Counted from the stretch's first letter, positions 16,926 through 25,867 are shown. The stretch: DNA of 64,000 bases from Streptomyces termitum (GCF_014650175.1 NZ_BMUL01000008.1:186001-250000), one strand, 5' to 3'. The notes: generated by a model from the letters alone, not told the origin. A program made the numbers and translations.

Positions 16926-17278
16926 CGGAGGACTCCGGGGCGGGGGCGGACGAGAACGCGCGGTCGCCGCGTCACCACGCCCCGCACCCGCACCCCTCCG
17001 CCTCACGGGCGGCACGACACGCCTCGCCGCCGCCCCGCGTGCGGGGGCGGTCGGAGGAAGTGGATCGCGTCAGGGGTTCCGGGGCCGGCGGGGTGACCGA
17101 CGGCCCGGGCCTCTGGACGCCTCGGGGCCTGCCATGCGGGGCACTGTAGCGGCGGCCCGCCGGGGCCGCACGGGGTTTTCCGGCGCCGTGCCCTCGGCGG
17201 TCCGGCCCTCCGGGGGCTGTCCGGCGGATCTTCGCGGGCCGGACCTCAGGCCCTGTCCACGGATCTTCGCGGGACACC
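16926..17278 (-). promoter_or_regulatory. 353-bp leader/promoter region of the MFS exporter
   Basis: No convincing gene is seen here. On the exporter strand there is a hairpin (CCGCCCC/GGGGCGG, 17030-17050). Near the far end, CGGATCTTCGCGGG occurs twice (17225-17238 and 17260-17273). Whether the hairpin is an attenuator is speculative. Confidence 0.35.
17225..17273. repeat. 14-bp direct repeat CGGATCTTCGCGGG, two copies
   Basis: Two identical copies start 35 bp apart (17225 and 17260), just downstream of the gene ending at 17279. The flanking sequence (CCTGTCC before the second copy) could be the edge of a decayed insertion element, but no transposase remnant is seen. Confidence 0.6.
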
Positions 17279-17959
17279 CTAGGGCGATCCCGTGAAGCCG
17301 CCCCGCAGGGTGGTGCGGCCGCCGTCGGGGGCCGTGAGGACGACGGTGTACGTGTCGGCGGAGGGTGTGCGGGTGCCCTCCGCGTGCGCGTACTGGGCGG
17401 CGAAGGTGTGCGCGCCGGGCGGCAGGGTGCGGCCCGGCGCGAGGGTCCAGCGGTAGACGAGGGCGTCCGGCTCCTCGGTGACGGCGGTGGTGAAGTCCTC
17501 CGCCGGACGGGTGTGCCAGCGGCCGGTGGCGGCGGTGCCCGGGGTGCGGGCGACACGGATCTCGACGACCGCGCCGGCGGCCCCGCCGTCGAGGGTGACG
17601 GCGAGGTCGTTCTGCGCCCACCAGCGGTTGCTCGCCGCGCCGAGGGTGCCGGTGGCGCGGGCGGCGGGTCCCGGCGCGGGGGAGGTCGCGGCCGGCGGGG
17701 GCGCGGGCCGGTCCCGGAGGGCGGGGAGCACGGGGACGGCGAGCGCGCCGAACACGCCGAGGGCGGCGACGGCCGCGACGGTGGCGGCGACCGCGAGACC
17801 GGCCGGCCGGCGCCGGACGCGGGCGGGCGGGGCGGGGTGGCGGGCGCGGCCGGGCGGGGCCGCCCGGCCGCGGGCGACGCGGGCGAGCATCCGGGCCCGG
17901 TCGGGGTGGTGCGCGCGCGCCGCCTCGCGCAGTTCGCGGCGCAGTCGCGTCTCGTCCAT
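17279..17959 (-). CDS. single-pass membrane protein paired with the SigE-family sigma factor
   Basis: 226 residues. A basic cytoplasmic N-terminus (about 1-52) has a helix that could contact the sigma factor. One membrane helix follows (about 53-77), then a Pro/Ala-rich linker. The exported beta domain (about 105-226, WTLAPGRTLPPGAHTFAAQYAHAEG) looks immunoglobulin- or carbohydrate-binding-like. Its ATG overlaps the sigma-factor stop (ATGA), so the pair is coupled. This layout fits an anti-sigma factor or a membrane regulator, but no zinc anti-sigma motif (HxxxCxxC) is present, so the role is inferred. Confidence 0.65.
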   Translation of the reverse strand: MDETRLRRELREAARAHHPDRARMLARVARGRAAPPGRARHPAPPARVRRRPAGLAVAATVAAVAALGVFGALAVPVLPALRDRPAPPPAATSPAPGPAARATGTLGAASNRWWAQNDLAVTLDGGAAGAVVEIRVARTPGTAATGRWHTRPAEDFTTAVTEEPDALVYRWTLAPGRTLPPGAHTFAAQYAHAEGTRTPSADTYTVVLTAPDGGRTTLRGGFTGSP

Positions 17960-18504
17960 CAGCGCCTCCCCGAGGCGAGTGCGGTGGCGGCCCCGTCGCC
18001 GAGCAGGCGCTGGAGTTCGGCCATGCCCTTGGAGGTCTGGCTCTTGACCGTGCCGACGGAGATGCCGAGGGCGCGGGCGGTGTCGCGTTCGGACAGGTCG
18101 AAGGCGTGCCGGAGGACCACGCAGGCGCGCTTGCGGAAGGGCAGGGCGCGCAGGGCGGTGCGGACGTCGAGGACGGCGGGCACGTCGGGGTCCTCGGTGT
18201 GCTCGGGGCGCCGGTCCCAGAAGGCGGCGACGCGGCGGCGCTCGCGGACGGTGCCGCGGATCCGGGTGCGGACGAGGTTGGCGACGACGCCCCGGGCGTA
18301 GGCGGCGGGGTGGCCGGCGGCGCGGACCCGGTCCCAGCGGTGCCAGAGCGCGAGCATCGCGTCGGCGGCGAGGTCGTCGGCGGCGTCGGTCTCGCCGGTC
18401 AGGAGGTGGGCGAGGCGTGCGAGTTCGGCGTAGTGGCGGTCGAAGAAGACGTGGAACTCGGCCTCGGCGCCGGGGAGTTCCCCCGGCGGTTCAGGAGCGG
18501 TCAC
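17959..18504 (-). CDS. ECF sigma factor, SigE family
   Basis: 181 residues with sigma region 2 (FDRHYAELARLAHLLTG through ALWHRWDRV) and region 4 (LRALPFRKRACVVLRH, then the DNA-binding helix-turn-helix ALGISVGTVKSQTSKGMAELQ). This is the SigE-family layout common in Streptomyces. It directs RNA polymerase to a small regulon. It is followed without a gap by its membrane partner, suggesting control by an envelope signal. GTG 18504 has only a weak ribosome-binding site. Confidence 0.88.
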   Translation of the reverse strand: MTAPEPPGELPGAEAEFHVFFDRHYAELARLAHLLTGETDAADDLAADAMLALWHRWDRVRAAGHPAAYARGVVANLVRTRIRGTVRERRRVAAFWDRRPEHTEDPDVPAVLDVRTALRALPFRKRACVVLRHAFDLSERDTARALGISVGTVKSQTSKGMAELQRLLGDGAATALASGRR

Positions 18505-18743
18505 GGCGGGGTTCCGGCGCGGGGCCGGCGGGGGTGGCCACGGGCGCGCTCCTCGGCCGGTCCGGTGGGACGGGGGTGTCCTCCGACCCTAGGCGGGGGT
18601 CCGTCGGGCTGTCCAGGAGGGGCCGGGGCCTCGACGGGCCGGCCCGGGGGCGGGGCGGGGTTCGGGTGGGGCACGGGGTGGTTCTCCTCGCGGATCGGGG
18701 GTGGGGGTGCGAAGAGTCGGGTCGTCCGGGTGGCGCGGGGGTG

Positions 18744-18781
18744 GTGCCCGGTGGTGCGGCGGGCCGTGCCCGGTGGTGCGG
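18744..18781. repeat. 16-bp direct repeat GTGCCCGGTGGTGCGG, two copies
   Basis: Identical copies at 18744-18759 and 18766-18781 upstream of the cellulase promoter. No function is apparent. Confidence 0.6.
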
Positions 18782-18811
18782 GGTGGGCACGGTGAACAAG
18801 CCCTGAACCAG

Positions 18812-18825
18812 TGGGAGCGCTCCCA
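18812..18825. promoter_or_regulatory. CebR operator, perfect palindrome
   Basis: TGGGAGCGCTCCCA, the 14-bp consensus bound by the LacI-family repressor CebR in Streptomyces. It lies 181 bp upstream of the GH5 cellulase start. Confidence 0.88.
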
Positions 18826-18943
18826 CTGTGCAAGCGTGACGCAACCACGTCAAGATGCGTGAAGAGTCGAAGGCGGGTCACGGAGAATTTCCCCGAAGCC
18901 TCTTTTGCTTGGCGGAAGTTGACGCTACGGTCTGCCGGACCAG

Positions 18944-18957
18944 TGGGAGCGGTTCCA
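18944..18957. promoter_or_regulatory. second CebR-type box, imperfect
   Basis: TGGGAGCGGTTCCA differs from the CebR consensus at two positions. It lies about 50 bp before the GH5 start, overlapping the likely promoter core. Together with the perfect box 132 bp upstream it could allow looping. Confidence 0.65.
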
Positions 18958-19006
18958 CCCAGTCGGCACGCCACCGGGGCGTGCCCTCGCTGCGAGGACT
19001 CCGCTC

Positions 19007-20554
19007 ATGCGACATCCCCCACGTCTCGTCGCGCTGCTCTCCGGAGCGGCGCTCACCCTGGCGGGCACCGCGCTCGCCGTCGCGGGTACGGCCTCGGGAG
19101 CCCCGGCCGCACCCGTCTGCACCGTGGAGTACTCGGTCACCAACCAGTGGACCGGGGGCTTCCAGGGCGCCGTCACCGTCACGAACCACAGCACCGTACT
19201 GAACGGCTGGAGCCTCGGCTTCTCCTTCCCCGCGGGCCAGCGCGTCGGCCAGGGCTGGGGCGGCACGTGGACCCAGTCCGGCGCCGCCGTCACCGTCACC
19301 GGCGAGAGCTGGAACGCCCGCCTCGACACCGGGGCGAAGGCGACGACGGGCTTCATCGCCTCGTGGACGGGGGCCAACACGGCCCCGAGCTCGTTCACGC
19401 TCGGCGGCGCGCCCTGCGCCACGGAGGGACCGACCACCCCGCCGACCGACCCGCCCACGACACCCCCGACCACTCCCCCGACCACCCCGCCTACTCCCCC
19501 GACCACCCCGCCCACCTCGCCGCCGCCGACCCCGGCCGCCGGCGCGCCCGAACTCTCCGTCACCGGAAACAAGTTCACCGACCAGAACGGCGCGGTCCGC
19601 CGCCTCCTCGGCGTCAACCGCTCCGGCGGCGAGTTCATGTGCGTCCAGGGCCACGGCATCTGGGACGGCCCGGCCGACGACGCCTCCGTACGGGCGATCG
19701 CCGACTGGAAGGCCAACACCGTCCGCATCCCCCTCAACGAGGAGTGCTGGCTCGGCCTCGACAACGTCAAGCCCGAGTACCGCGGCGCGCCCTACACGGC
19801 CGCCGTGAAGGACCTGGTCGCCAAGGTGCTCGCCCACGGGATGACCCCCGTGGTCGAACTCCACTGGACCCACGGCCAGTACACCGGTAACTCGGCGGGC
19901 TGCGCCGACGTGCACGCCACCTGTCAGAAACCGATGCCGAACGCGCGGTACACCCCCGCGTTCTGGACCTCGGTCGCGAACACCTTCAAGGACGACCGGC
20001 GCGTCGTCTTCGACCTCTTCAACGAGCCCTATCCGGACCGGGCGACCCCCACCGCGGCCCAGGCGTGGACCTGCTGGCGCGACGGCGGCACCTGTCCGGG
20101 CATCGGGTACGAGGTCGCCGGCATGCAGGACCTGGTGGACGCGGTCCGCGCCACGGGGGCGAAGAACCTCGTCCTCGTGCCCGGCCTCGCGTACGCCAAC
20201 GACCTCAGCCAGTGGCCGGCGTACCGCCCCACCGACCCGGCGGCGAATCTGGCCGCCGCCTGGCACGTCTACAACTTCAACACCTGCTCCACCGAGACGT
20301 GCTGGAACGACACCCTCGCCCCCGTCGCGCGGCAGGTCCCCCTGCTGGCGGGCGAGATCGGCGAGAACACCTGCGGACACGCGTTCACCGACCGCGTCAT
20401 GACGTGGTTCGACGACCGCGGCCTGTCGTACCTCGGCTGGACCTGGAACACCTGGGACTGCGCTTCCGGACCCGCCCTGATCACCTCGTACGACGGCACC
20501 CCCACCGCATTCGGCACCGGGCTGCGCGACCACCTGCGCGCCCTCACCCCCTGA
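19007..20554 (+). CDS. secreted CBM2-GH5 endoglucanase (cellulase)
   Basis: 515 residues. The signal peptide (1 to about 34) is followed by a CBM2 cellulose-binding domain at 38-137 (bounding Cys38 and Cys137, with exposed Trp such as NQWTGGF and SWN), a Pro/Thr linker at 141-178 and a GH5 barrel. The acid/base is Glu340 in DLFNEP and the nucleophile is Glu450 in LLAGEIGE. It cuts internal beta-1,4 bonds of cellulose outside the cell. The ATG at 19007 follows GAGGACT. It lies 17 bp before the GH6 gene, so both are probably co-transcribed under CebR. Confidence 0.93.
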   Translation: MRHPPRLVALLSGAALTLAGTALAVAGTASGAPAAPVCTVEYSVTNQWTGGFQGAVTVTNHSTVLNGWSLGFSFPAGQRVGQGWGGTWTQSGAAVTVTGESWNARLDTGAKATTGFIASWTGANTAPSSFTLGGAPCATEGPTTPPTDPPTTPPTTPPTTPPTPPTTPPTSPPPTPAAGAPELSVTGNKFTDQNGAVRRLLGVNRSGGEFMCVQGHGIWDGPADDASVRAIADWKANTVRIPLNEECWLGLDNVKPEYRGAPYTAAVKDLVAKVLAHGMTPVVELHWTHGQYTGNSAGCADVHATCQKPMPNARYTPAFWTSVANTFKDDRRVVFDLFNEPYPDRATPTAAQAWTCWRDGGTCPGIGYEVAGMQDLVDAVRATGAKNLVLVPGLAYANDLSQWPAYRPTDPAANLAAAWHVYNFNTCSTETCWNDTLAPVARQVPLLAGEIGENTCGHAFTDRVMTWFDDRGLSYLGWTWNTWDCASGPALITSYDGTPTAFGTGLRDHLRALTP

Positions 20555-20571
20555 AAGGAACCCCCACTCCC

Positions 20572-22305
20572 ATGAGCCGCACCAGCCGCACCGCCCTCCT
20601 GGCGGCCCTCGGCCTCGTCACCGCGACGGGAGCCACCGCCACGGTCTTCGGCGCCACCGCCGGCGCCGCCACCCCCGGCTGCAAGGTCGACTACACCGTC
20701 ACCAACCAGTGGAACACCGGCTTCGGCGCCAACGTCTCCGTCACCAACACCGGTGACCCGGTGACCTCCTGGACGCTGGAGTGGAGCTACGCCGGCGACC
20801 AGCGGATCGGCCAGGGCTGGAACGCCGACCTCACCCAGTCCGGCGCCGCCGTCACCGCCAAGAGCCTCTCCTACAACGGCGCGCTCGCCACCGGCGGTTC
20901 GACCTCCTTCGGCTTCAACGCCTCCTACAGCGGCGCCAACACGGTGCCCGCGACCTTCAAGCTGAACGGCGTCACCTGCAACACCGCCACCCAGCCCACC
21001 GACCCGCCGACCACGCCCCCGACCACCCCGCCCACCACTCCCCCGCCGGCCGGCTCCAAGGCCGACAACCCCTACGCGGGCGCCAAGGTGTACGTGAACC
21101 CCGAGTGGTCCGCCAGGGCCGCCGCCGAGCCGGGCGGCGGCAAGGTGTCCGGCCAGCCCACCGGCGTCTGGCTGGACCGCATCGCCGCCATCAACGGCGC
21201 GAACGGCTCCATGGGCCTGCGCGCCCACCTCGACGAGGCCCTGAAGCAGAAGGGCTCCGGCGAACTCGTCGTCCAGCTCGTCATCTACAACCTGCCCGGC
21301 CGCGACTGCGCCGCGCTCGCCTCCAACGGCGAACTCGGCCCGACCGAGATCGACAGGTACAAGACCCAGTACATCGACCCGATCGCCGCGATCCTCTCCG
21401 ACGCCAAGTACGCCGGCCTGCGGATCGTCACCACGGTCGAGATCGACTCCCTGCCCAACCTGGTCACCAACGTCACCGGCCGGCCCACCGCGACGCCCAA
21501 CTGCGACGTGATGAAGGCCAACGGCAACTATGTCAAGGGCGTCGGCTACGCGCTCAACAAGCTCGGCTCGATCGCCAACGTCTACAACTACGTGGACGCC
21601 GGGCACCACGGCTGGCTCGGCTGGGACGACAACTTCGGCGCCTCCGCCGAACTCTTCAAGCAGGCCGCGACCGCCGAGGGCTCGACCCTCGCCAACGTCA
21701 CCGGCTTCATCGTCAACACCGCCAACTACAGCGCCCTGAAGGAGGACCACTTCACCATCGGCGACAGCGTCAACGGCACCTCCGTGCGCCAGTCCAAGTG
21801 GGTCGACTGGAACCGGTACACCGACGAGCTGTCCTACGCCCAGGCCATGCGCGACAAGCTCGTCTCGCTCGGCTTCGACAGCAGGATCGGCATGCTGATC
21901 GACACCTCCCGCAACGGCTGGGGCGGCACCGCCCGGCCCACCGGCCCCGGCGCCCTGACCAGCGTCGACACCTATGTCAACGGCGGCCGCTACGACCGCC
22001 GCATCCATCTCGGCAACTGGTGCAACCAGGCCGGCGCGGGCCTCGGCGAACGGCCCCAGGCCGCCCCGGCCGCCGGCATCGACGCCTACGTCTGGATGAA
22101 GCCCCCGGGCGAGTCCGACGGCGCCTCGAAGGAGATCCCGAACGACGAGGGCAAGGGCTTCGACCGCATGTGCGACCCCACCTACACGGGCAACGCCCGC
22201 AACGGCAACAGCATGTCGGGCGCCCTCCCGGACGCCCCGATCTCGGGCCAGTGGTTCTCGGCCCAGTTCCAGGAACTCCTGAAGAACGCCCACCCGGCGC
22301 TGTGA
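20572..22305 (+). CDS. secreted CBM2-GH6 cellobiohydrolase (exoglucanase)
   Basis: 577 residues: signal peptide (1 to about 32), CBM2 at 37-136, Pro/Thr linker at 139-160 and a GH6 domain of about 415 residues. GH6 signatures are present: VIYNLPGRDCAALASNG with Asp245, and TTVEIDSLPNL with Asp292, the likely catalytic acid. The large size, with added loops, suits a processive exo-enzyme releasing cellobiose from the non-reducing end. The CBM2 resembles that of the preceding cellulase, pointing to exchange or duplication. It ends at a strong hairpin terminator. Confidence 0.92.
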   Translation: MSRTSRTALLAALGLVTATGATATVFGATAGAATPGCKVDYTVTNQWNTGFGANVSVTNTGDPVTSWTLEWSYAGDQRIGQGWNADLTQSGAAVTAKSLSYNGALATGGSTSFGFNASYSGANTVPATFKLNGVTCNTATQPTDPPTTPPTTPPTTPPPAGSKADNPYAGAKVYVNPEWSARAAAEPGGGKVSGQPTGVWLDRIAAINGANGSMGLRAHLDEALKQKGSGELVVQLVIYNLPGRDCAALASNGELGPTEIDRYKTQYIDPIAAILSDAKYAGLRIVTTVEIDSLPNLVTNVTGRPTATPNCDVMKANGNYVKGVGYALNKLGSIANVYNYVDAGHHGWLGWDDNFGASAELFKQAATAEGSTLANVTGFIVNTANYSALKEDHFTIGDSVNGTSVRQSKWVDWNRYTDELSYAQAMRDKLVSLGFDSRIGMLIDTSRNGWGGTARPTGPGALTSVDTYVNGGRYDRRIHLGNWCNQAGAGLGERPQAAPAAGIDAYVWMKPPGESDGASKEIPNDEGKGFDRMCDPTYTGNARNGNSMSGALPDAPISGQWFSAQFQELLKNAHPAL

Positions 22306-22363
22306 CCCTCCCGGTCCCGCGCCCCGGCCCGGCGGGACCGGGGCCCGGGACCTGAGGAACACG

Positions 22364-22403
22364 GAGGCGGCCGTACGGACCCCGGGGTCCGTACGGCCGC
22401 CTC
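22364..22403. terminator. bidirectional hairpin terminator
   Basis: A perfect 20-bp inverted repeat (22364-22383 and 22384-22403, meeting at CCCC/GGGG, so a stem of about 18 bp after loop closure). It lies exactly between the convergent GH6 gene and the gene at 22414. Confidence 0.88.
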
Positions 22404-22413
22404 TCCCGGCCCG

Positions 22414-23001
22414 TCAGCCGCAGTCGACGCCGTGCAGCCCGTCCATGACCGGATCCACGGACGACCCCATGACCAGCAGGGCGCCGTCGCTCGGGCCCCA
22501 CGACAGCTCGTACGTGCCGCGCGCGACGGGCCGGTAGCCGTCGTCGGTCCGCCAGGAGCCCGACGGCCCCCAGGCGATGCCGGACGGGCCCACCGCGTAC
22601 ACCTCGCCGCTCCCCGCCAGCAGGAACGCCTCCTCCCGCACCACCGCCGTGCAGCCGTTCGGACCCGTGGGGCTCAACACGTGGTATTCCGCGCCCAGTT
22701 CACCCAGCGCGCCCAGCGCGCAGCCCAGTGCCGCCCCGGTGGTCAGCACACCGCGCGCGACCCGCCGCAAAACCGTGCGGCCGGCCCCCGGCGGGTTCCG
22801 CGCGGCGGCGATCCGGAAGAGGACCAGCGCCCCCAGCAGCAGGACCCCGCCGACCGCCCAGCCGGGGACCACTCGCCCCAGGACGAGCAGCAGCGGATCG
22901 CTCCATCCCGCCGCGACGGCGAGGACCAGCGCCCCCGCACCGGCGACCGCGATCGGGTCCGGTCGTGTCGTCCGGTGGGCACGCCACCGCTCCGTCTCCA
23001 T
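22414..23001 (-). CDS. membrane protein of unknown function
   Basis: 195 residues with three or so membrane helices in the first 105 residues (AVAGAGALVLAVAAGW, VGGVLLLGALVLF, VLTTGAALGCALGAL). An exported C-terminal domain of about 90 residues follows, with Cys116 and Cys194 that could pair, and beta-rich sequence (VYAVGPSGIAWGPSGSW, GTYELSWGPSDGALLV). I do not recognise the family. It is on the same strand as cebR, 34 bp downstream of it, so read-through from cebR is possible. A link to cellulose use is not evident. Confidence 0.65.
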   Translation of the reverse strand: METERWRAHRTTRPDPIAVAGAGALVLAVAAGWSDPLLLVLGRVVPGWAVGGVLLLGALVLFRIAAARNPPGAGRTVLRRVARGVLTTGAALGCALGALGELGAEYHVLSPTGPNGCTAVVREEAFLLAGSGEVYAVGPSGIAWGPSGSWRTDDGYRPVARGTYELSWGPSDGALLVMGSSVDPVMDGLHGVDCG

Positions 23002-23035
23002 CCGCGCACCCTACGGCGCGCGGGGGCGACGGCCC

Positions 23036-24058
23036 TCAGCAGGAGTCCCGCACCACCAGCTCCGTCGGCAGGACCCGCTTCGGCTCCTCCTCCGGGGCGC
23101 CCGCCGCCCGCCGGAGCAGCATGCGGGCCATGGTGCGGCCCATCTCCTCGATGGGCTGGCGGACGCTGGTGAGCGGCGGGTCCATGAGACGGGCGACCGG
23201 CGAGTCGTCGACGCCGACGAGGGCGACGTCGCCCGGCACGGTGCGGCCCGCCTCCCGCAGGGCCGCGCGGGCGCCCGCCGCCATCACGTCGGAGGCGGCG
23301 AAGACGGCGTCCAGCTCGGGCCGCCGGTCCAGCAGTTCGCGCATGGCGCGGCGGCCGCCCTCCTCGGTGAAGTCGCCGGTGGCGACGAGGCCCTCGTCGG
23401 GGGCGTGGCCCGCCTCCGCGAGGCCGGCCCGGTAGCCGCCGAGGCGGGCCCTGGCCACGTACATGTCGAGGGGACCGGTGACGGTGGCGATGCGCCGCCT
23501 GCCCCGGCCGACCAGGCGGGCGACGGCGGCGCGCCCGGCGCCGATGTTGTCGGAGTCGACGTACGGGACGGGCTCGGCCTCGGAGCGGCGGCCGTTCATG
23601 ACGACCGGGATGCCGAGGTCCCTGATCCGGTCGGGCAGCGGGTCGTCGCCGTGGACGGAGGCGAGCAGGACGCCGTCGACGCGCTGGGCCGCCAGGTACT
23701 GCTCGAAGCGCTGCCGCTCCTGCGCGGTGCGGACCAGGGTGAGCAGCAACTGCTTGTCGGCATCGGCCAGTTCGGCGCTGACGCCGCGGATCAGGTCGAG
23801 GAAGTACGGCTCGGCGAAGAGGCGCGCCTCGGCCTCGGGGATGACCAGGGCGACGGCGTCGGTGCGGCTTCCCGCGAGGGCGCGGGCGGCCTGGTTCGGC
23901 ACGTAGCCGAGTTCGGCGACGGCGCGGGCCACGGCGGCGCGGGCCTGCTCGCTCACCCTCGGGGAGCCGTTGATGACCCGGGAGACCGTGCCCCGGCCGA
24001 CGCCCGCGCGGGCCGCGACCTCCTCCAGGGTGGGCCTGCCGCCCCGCCGTCCGCTCAC
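23036..24058 (-). CDS. cebR: LacI-family repressor of cellulose/cellobiose genes
   Basis: 340 residues. The LacI helix-turn-helix (TLEEVAARAGVGRGTVSRVING) starts at about residue 9, the hinge NQAARALA follows, then a periplasmic-binding-protein-like sensor domain ending in a DDSPVARLMDPPLTSVRQP segment typical of LacI sugar repressors. In Streptomyces CebR binds TGGGAGCGCTCCCA and releases it on cello-oligosaccharide. GTG 24058 is chosen because it places the HTH near the N-terminus and has GAGGGGAG upstream. An upstream GTG at 24127 would abut the operator. The box at 24134 should give autoregulation. Confidence 0.92.
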   Translation of the reverse strand: MSGRRGGRPTLEEVAARAGVGRGTVSRVINGSPRVSEQARAAVARAVAELGYVPNQAARALAGSRTDAVALVIPEAEARLFAEPYFLDLIRGVSAELADADKQLLLTLVRTAQERQRFEQYLAAQRVDGVLLASVHGDDPLPDRIRDLGIPVVMNGRRSEAEPVPYVDSDNIGAGRAAVARLVGRGRRRIATVTGPLDMYVARARLGGYRAGLAEAGHAPDEGLVATGDFTEEGGRRAMRELLDRRPELDAVFAASDVMAAGARAALREAGRTVPGDVALVGVDDSPVARLMDPPLTSVRQPIEEMGRTMARMLLRRAAGAPEEEPKRVLPTELVVRDSC

Positions 24059-24133
24059 CGCCGCCGTGCTCCCCTCACCGGATTCCGTGCCGCCCGCCGC
24101 GTCCCGGCGGGCCGTACCGGACCGCACCAGGAA

Positions 24134-24147
24134 TGGGAGCGCTCCCA
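24134..24147. promoter_or_regulatory. CebR operator at cebR
   Basis: Perfect TGGGAGCGCTCCCA, about 75 bp upstream of the chosen cebR start, placed for autoregulation. Confidence 0.9.
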
Positions 24148-24309
24148 CATTAGGGCACCAGGACCCCGGTCCGCCACGCGTGTGTTCAGGAGATGACGTG
24201 AAGACCCGCGCCCCGGGGGCACGAAACCCGCCGAACACCTTCCGGTAACGAATCCGCGTTCATCTCTTGACACCCCCACCCGCCCGGCGGCAACCTTCCG
24301 GCAACGACG

Positions 24310-24323
24310 TGGGAGCGCTCCCA
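24310..24323. promoter_or_regulatory. CebR operator at cebE
   Basis: Perfect TGGGAGCGCTCCCA, 114 bp upstream of the cebE ATG and just downstream of a candidate TTGACA promoter element, so a bound repressor would block initiation. Confidence 0.92.
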
Positions 24324-24436
24324 TCAACAGGGCGTCACACCGCCCGCATCAGGTCCCGGCAGCACCCGCCGAGCCGCGAGCAGCCGGCCGGACCTCTTGG
24401 CGCACAACGAGCACCACCTTGGACGAGGAGAGTGGA

Positions 24437-25777
24437 ATGCGCACTTCCAGCAGCAGACGCGGTCGCCGTACGGCAGCGGCGGCGGTCGCCGCCGCGGTGA
24501 CCGGCACCGTCCTGCTCACCGGTTGCGGAAGCGACGGGGACGACGAGGCCGGCGGGAAGGACGGCGGCACGATCACGCTGCGGATCGGCACCTACGGTTC
24601 CTTCGGCTACGACGACAAGACCGGCGCGAAGCTCTACGCCGAGTACGAGCGGCTCCACCCGAACATCAAGATCGAGGAGTCGAACGTCTCCGACGGCCAG
24701 AAGTACTGGGACGCCCTGAAGCTGCGCCTCTCCCGCAACAGCGGCCTCGCCGACATCCAGGCGGTCGAGGTCGGCTACATCGCCGAGGCCACCGGCGAGA
24801 ACATGGCCGGCAAGTGGGTGGACCTCTCCAAGGAGGGCGGCGCCGACACCTCCACGTACCTCGACTGGAAGGTGAAGCAGGCCACCACCGCCGACGGGAA
24901 GTTGATCGCCCTCGGCACCGACATCGGCCCCATGGCCATCTGCTACAACAAGGACCTCTTCGCCAAGGCCAAGCTCCCCACCGACCGCGAGGCGGTCGCC
25001 AAGCTGTGGGAGGGCGACTGGTCGAAGTTCATCGCCGCGGGCGAGACGTACAAGAAGAACGCCCCGGCCGGCACCGCCTTCCACGACTCCGCCAGCGGCC
25101 TGTTCAACGCCGTCCTGTCCAGCGACCCGGTCCAGTACGCCGACAGCGGCGGCAAGCTCGACTGGGAGAACAGCCCCGGCGTGAAGAAGGCGTGGGAGCT
25201 CGGCGTCAAGGCGGCCCAAAGCGGCCTCACCGCCAAGCTGCGCCAGTTCGACGAGAAGGGCACCTGGAACGCGGCGTTCAAGAACTCCAAGTTCGCCACG
25301 GTCGCCTGCCCCTCCTGGATGACCGGCATCATCAAGGACCAGGCCGGCCCCGCCAACCAGGGCAAGTGGGACATCGCCGCGCCGCCGGTCGCCGGCAACT
25401 GGGGCGGCTCCTTCCTCGCCGTGCCCAAGGCCGGCAAGCACACCAAGGAGGCCGCCGCCCTGGCCGCCTGGCTGACCGCCCCCGAGCAGCACGCCAAGGT
25501 CTTCGCGGTGAACGGCAACATCCCGTCCACCAAGGACACCCTGCTCTCGCCCGCCGTCCAGAACGCCACGATGCCGTACTTCGGCGACACCCCGGTCGGC
25601 AAGATCTTCTCCTCGGCCGCCGCCGGCATCCGGCCCGCCGCCATCAGCCGCTGGGACGGCCAGGTGAAGACCTTCCTCACCGACAACGGCATCCTCGACA
25701 TCGAGCAGCGCGGCACCGACCCGGGCACCGCCTGGGAGAACGTCAGGAAGCTGGTCGAGGACAAGATCGGCCAGTAG
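24437..25777 (+). CDS. cebE: cellobiose/cellotriose-binding lipoprotein
   Basis: 446 residues. An Arg-rich n-region and hydrophobic stretch lead to the lipobox LLTG-C with lipid-anchored Cys30. The mature part is a family-1 extracellular solute-binding protein (LRIGTYGSFGYDDKT, later AALAAWLTAPEQHAKVFA). It captures cello-oligosaccharides outside the membrane and hands them to CebFG. The ATG at 24437 follows GAGGAG by 6 bp. It heads the cebEFG-bglC operon controlled by the CebR box upstream. Confidence 0.92.
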   Translation: MRTSSSRRGRRTAAAAVAAAVTGTVLLTGCGSDGDDEAGGKDGGTITLRIGTYGSFGYDDKTGAKLYAEYERLHPNIKIEESNVSDGQKYWDALKLRLSRNSGLADIQAVEVGYIAEATGENMAGKWVDLSKEGGADTSTYLDWKVKQATTADGKLIALGTDIGPMAICYNKDLFAKAKLPTDREAVAKLWEGDWSKFIAAGETYKKNAPAGTAFHDSASGLFNAVLSSDPVQYADSGGKLDWENSPGVKKAWELGVKAAQSGLTAKLRQFDEKGTWNAAFKNSKFATVACPSWMTGIIKDQAGPANQGKWDIAAPPVAGNWGGSFLAVPKAGKHTKEAAALAAWLTAPEQHAKVFAVNGNIPSTKDTLLSPAVQNATMPYFGDTPVGKIFSSAAAGIRPAAISRWDGQVKTFLTDNGILDIEQRGTDPGTAWENVRKLVEDKIGQ

Positions 25778-25867
25778 CGGGGACCCCGCCGGCCCGCCGC
25801 CCTCCTGCCCGCGGCGGGCCGGCACCGTCCGCACCACCGCACGCATCGACCTGGAAGGACCGCCCCC

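Larger units (their letters stand above)
18505..19006. promoter_or_regulatory. 502-bp divergent region: sigma factor / cellulase promoter
   Basis: No gene is seen. The left half is GC-rich low-complexity DNA with a 16-bp direct repeat. The right half holds two CebR-type boxes (listed separately) and a TTGACG at about 18919 that could be the -35 element of the cellulase promoter, with the second operator where the -10 and start would lie. Confidence 0.6.
24059..24436. promoter_or_regulatory. 378-bp cebR-cebE divergent control region
   Basis: No gene is seen. It contains two perfect CebR boxes, one by each gene, and TTGACA at 24268-24273 as a candidate cebE -35 element. The -10 is not clear (CAACCT about 18 bp later), and the cebE-side operator would then lie just downstream of the transcription start. 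Confidence 0.7.

Noticed and set aside
19429..21060. CCGACCACC/CCACCGACC repeats in two places, at first taken for a tandem-repeat array
   Set aside because: They encode the Pro-Thr linkers of the two cellulases.
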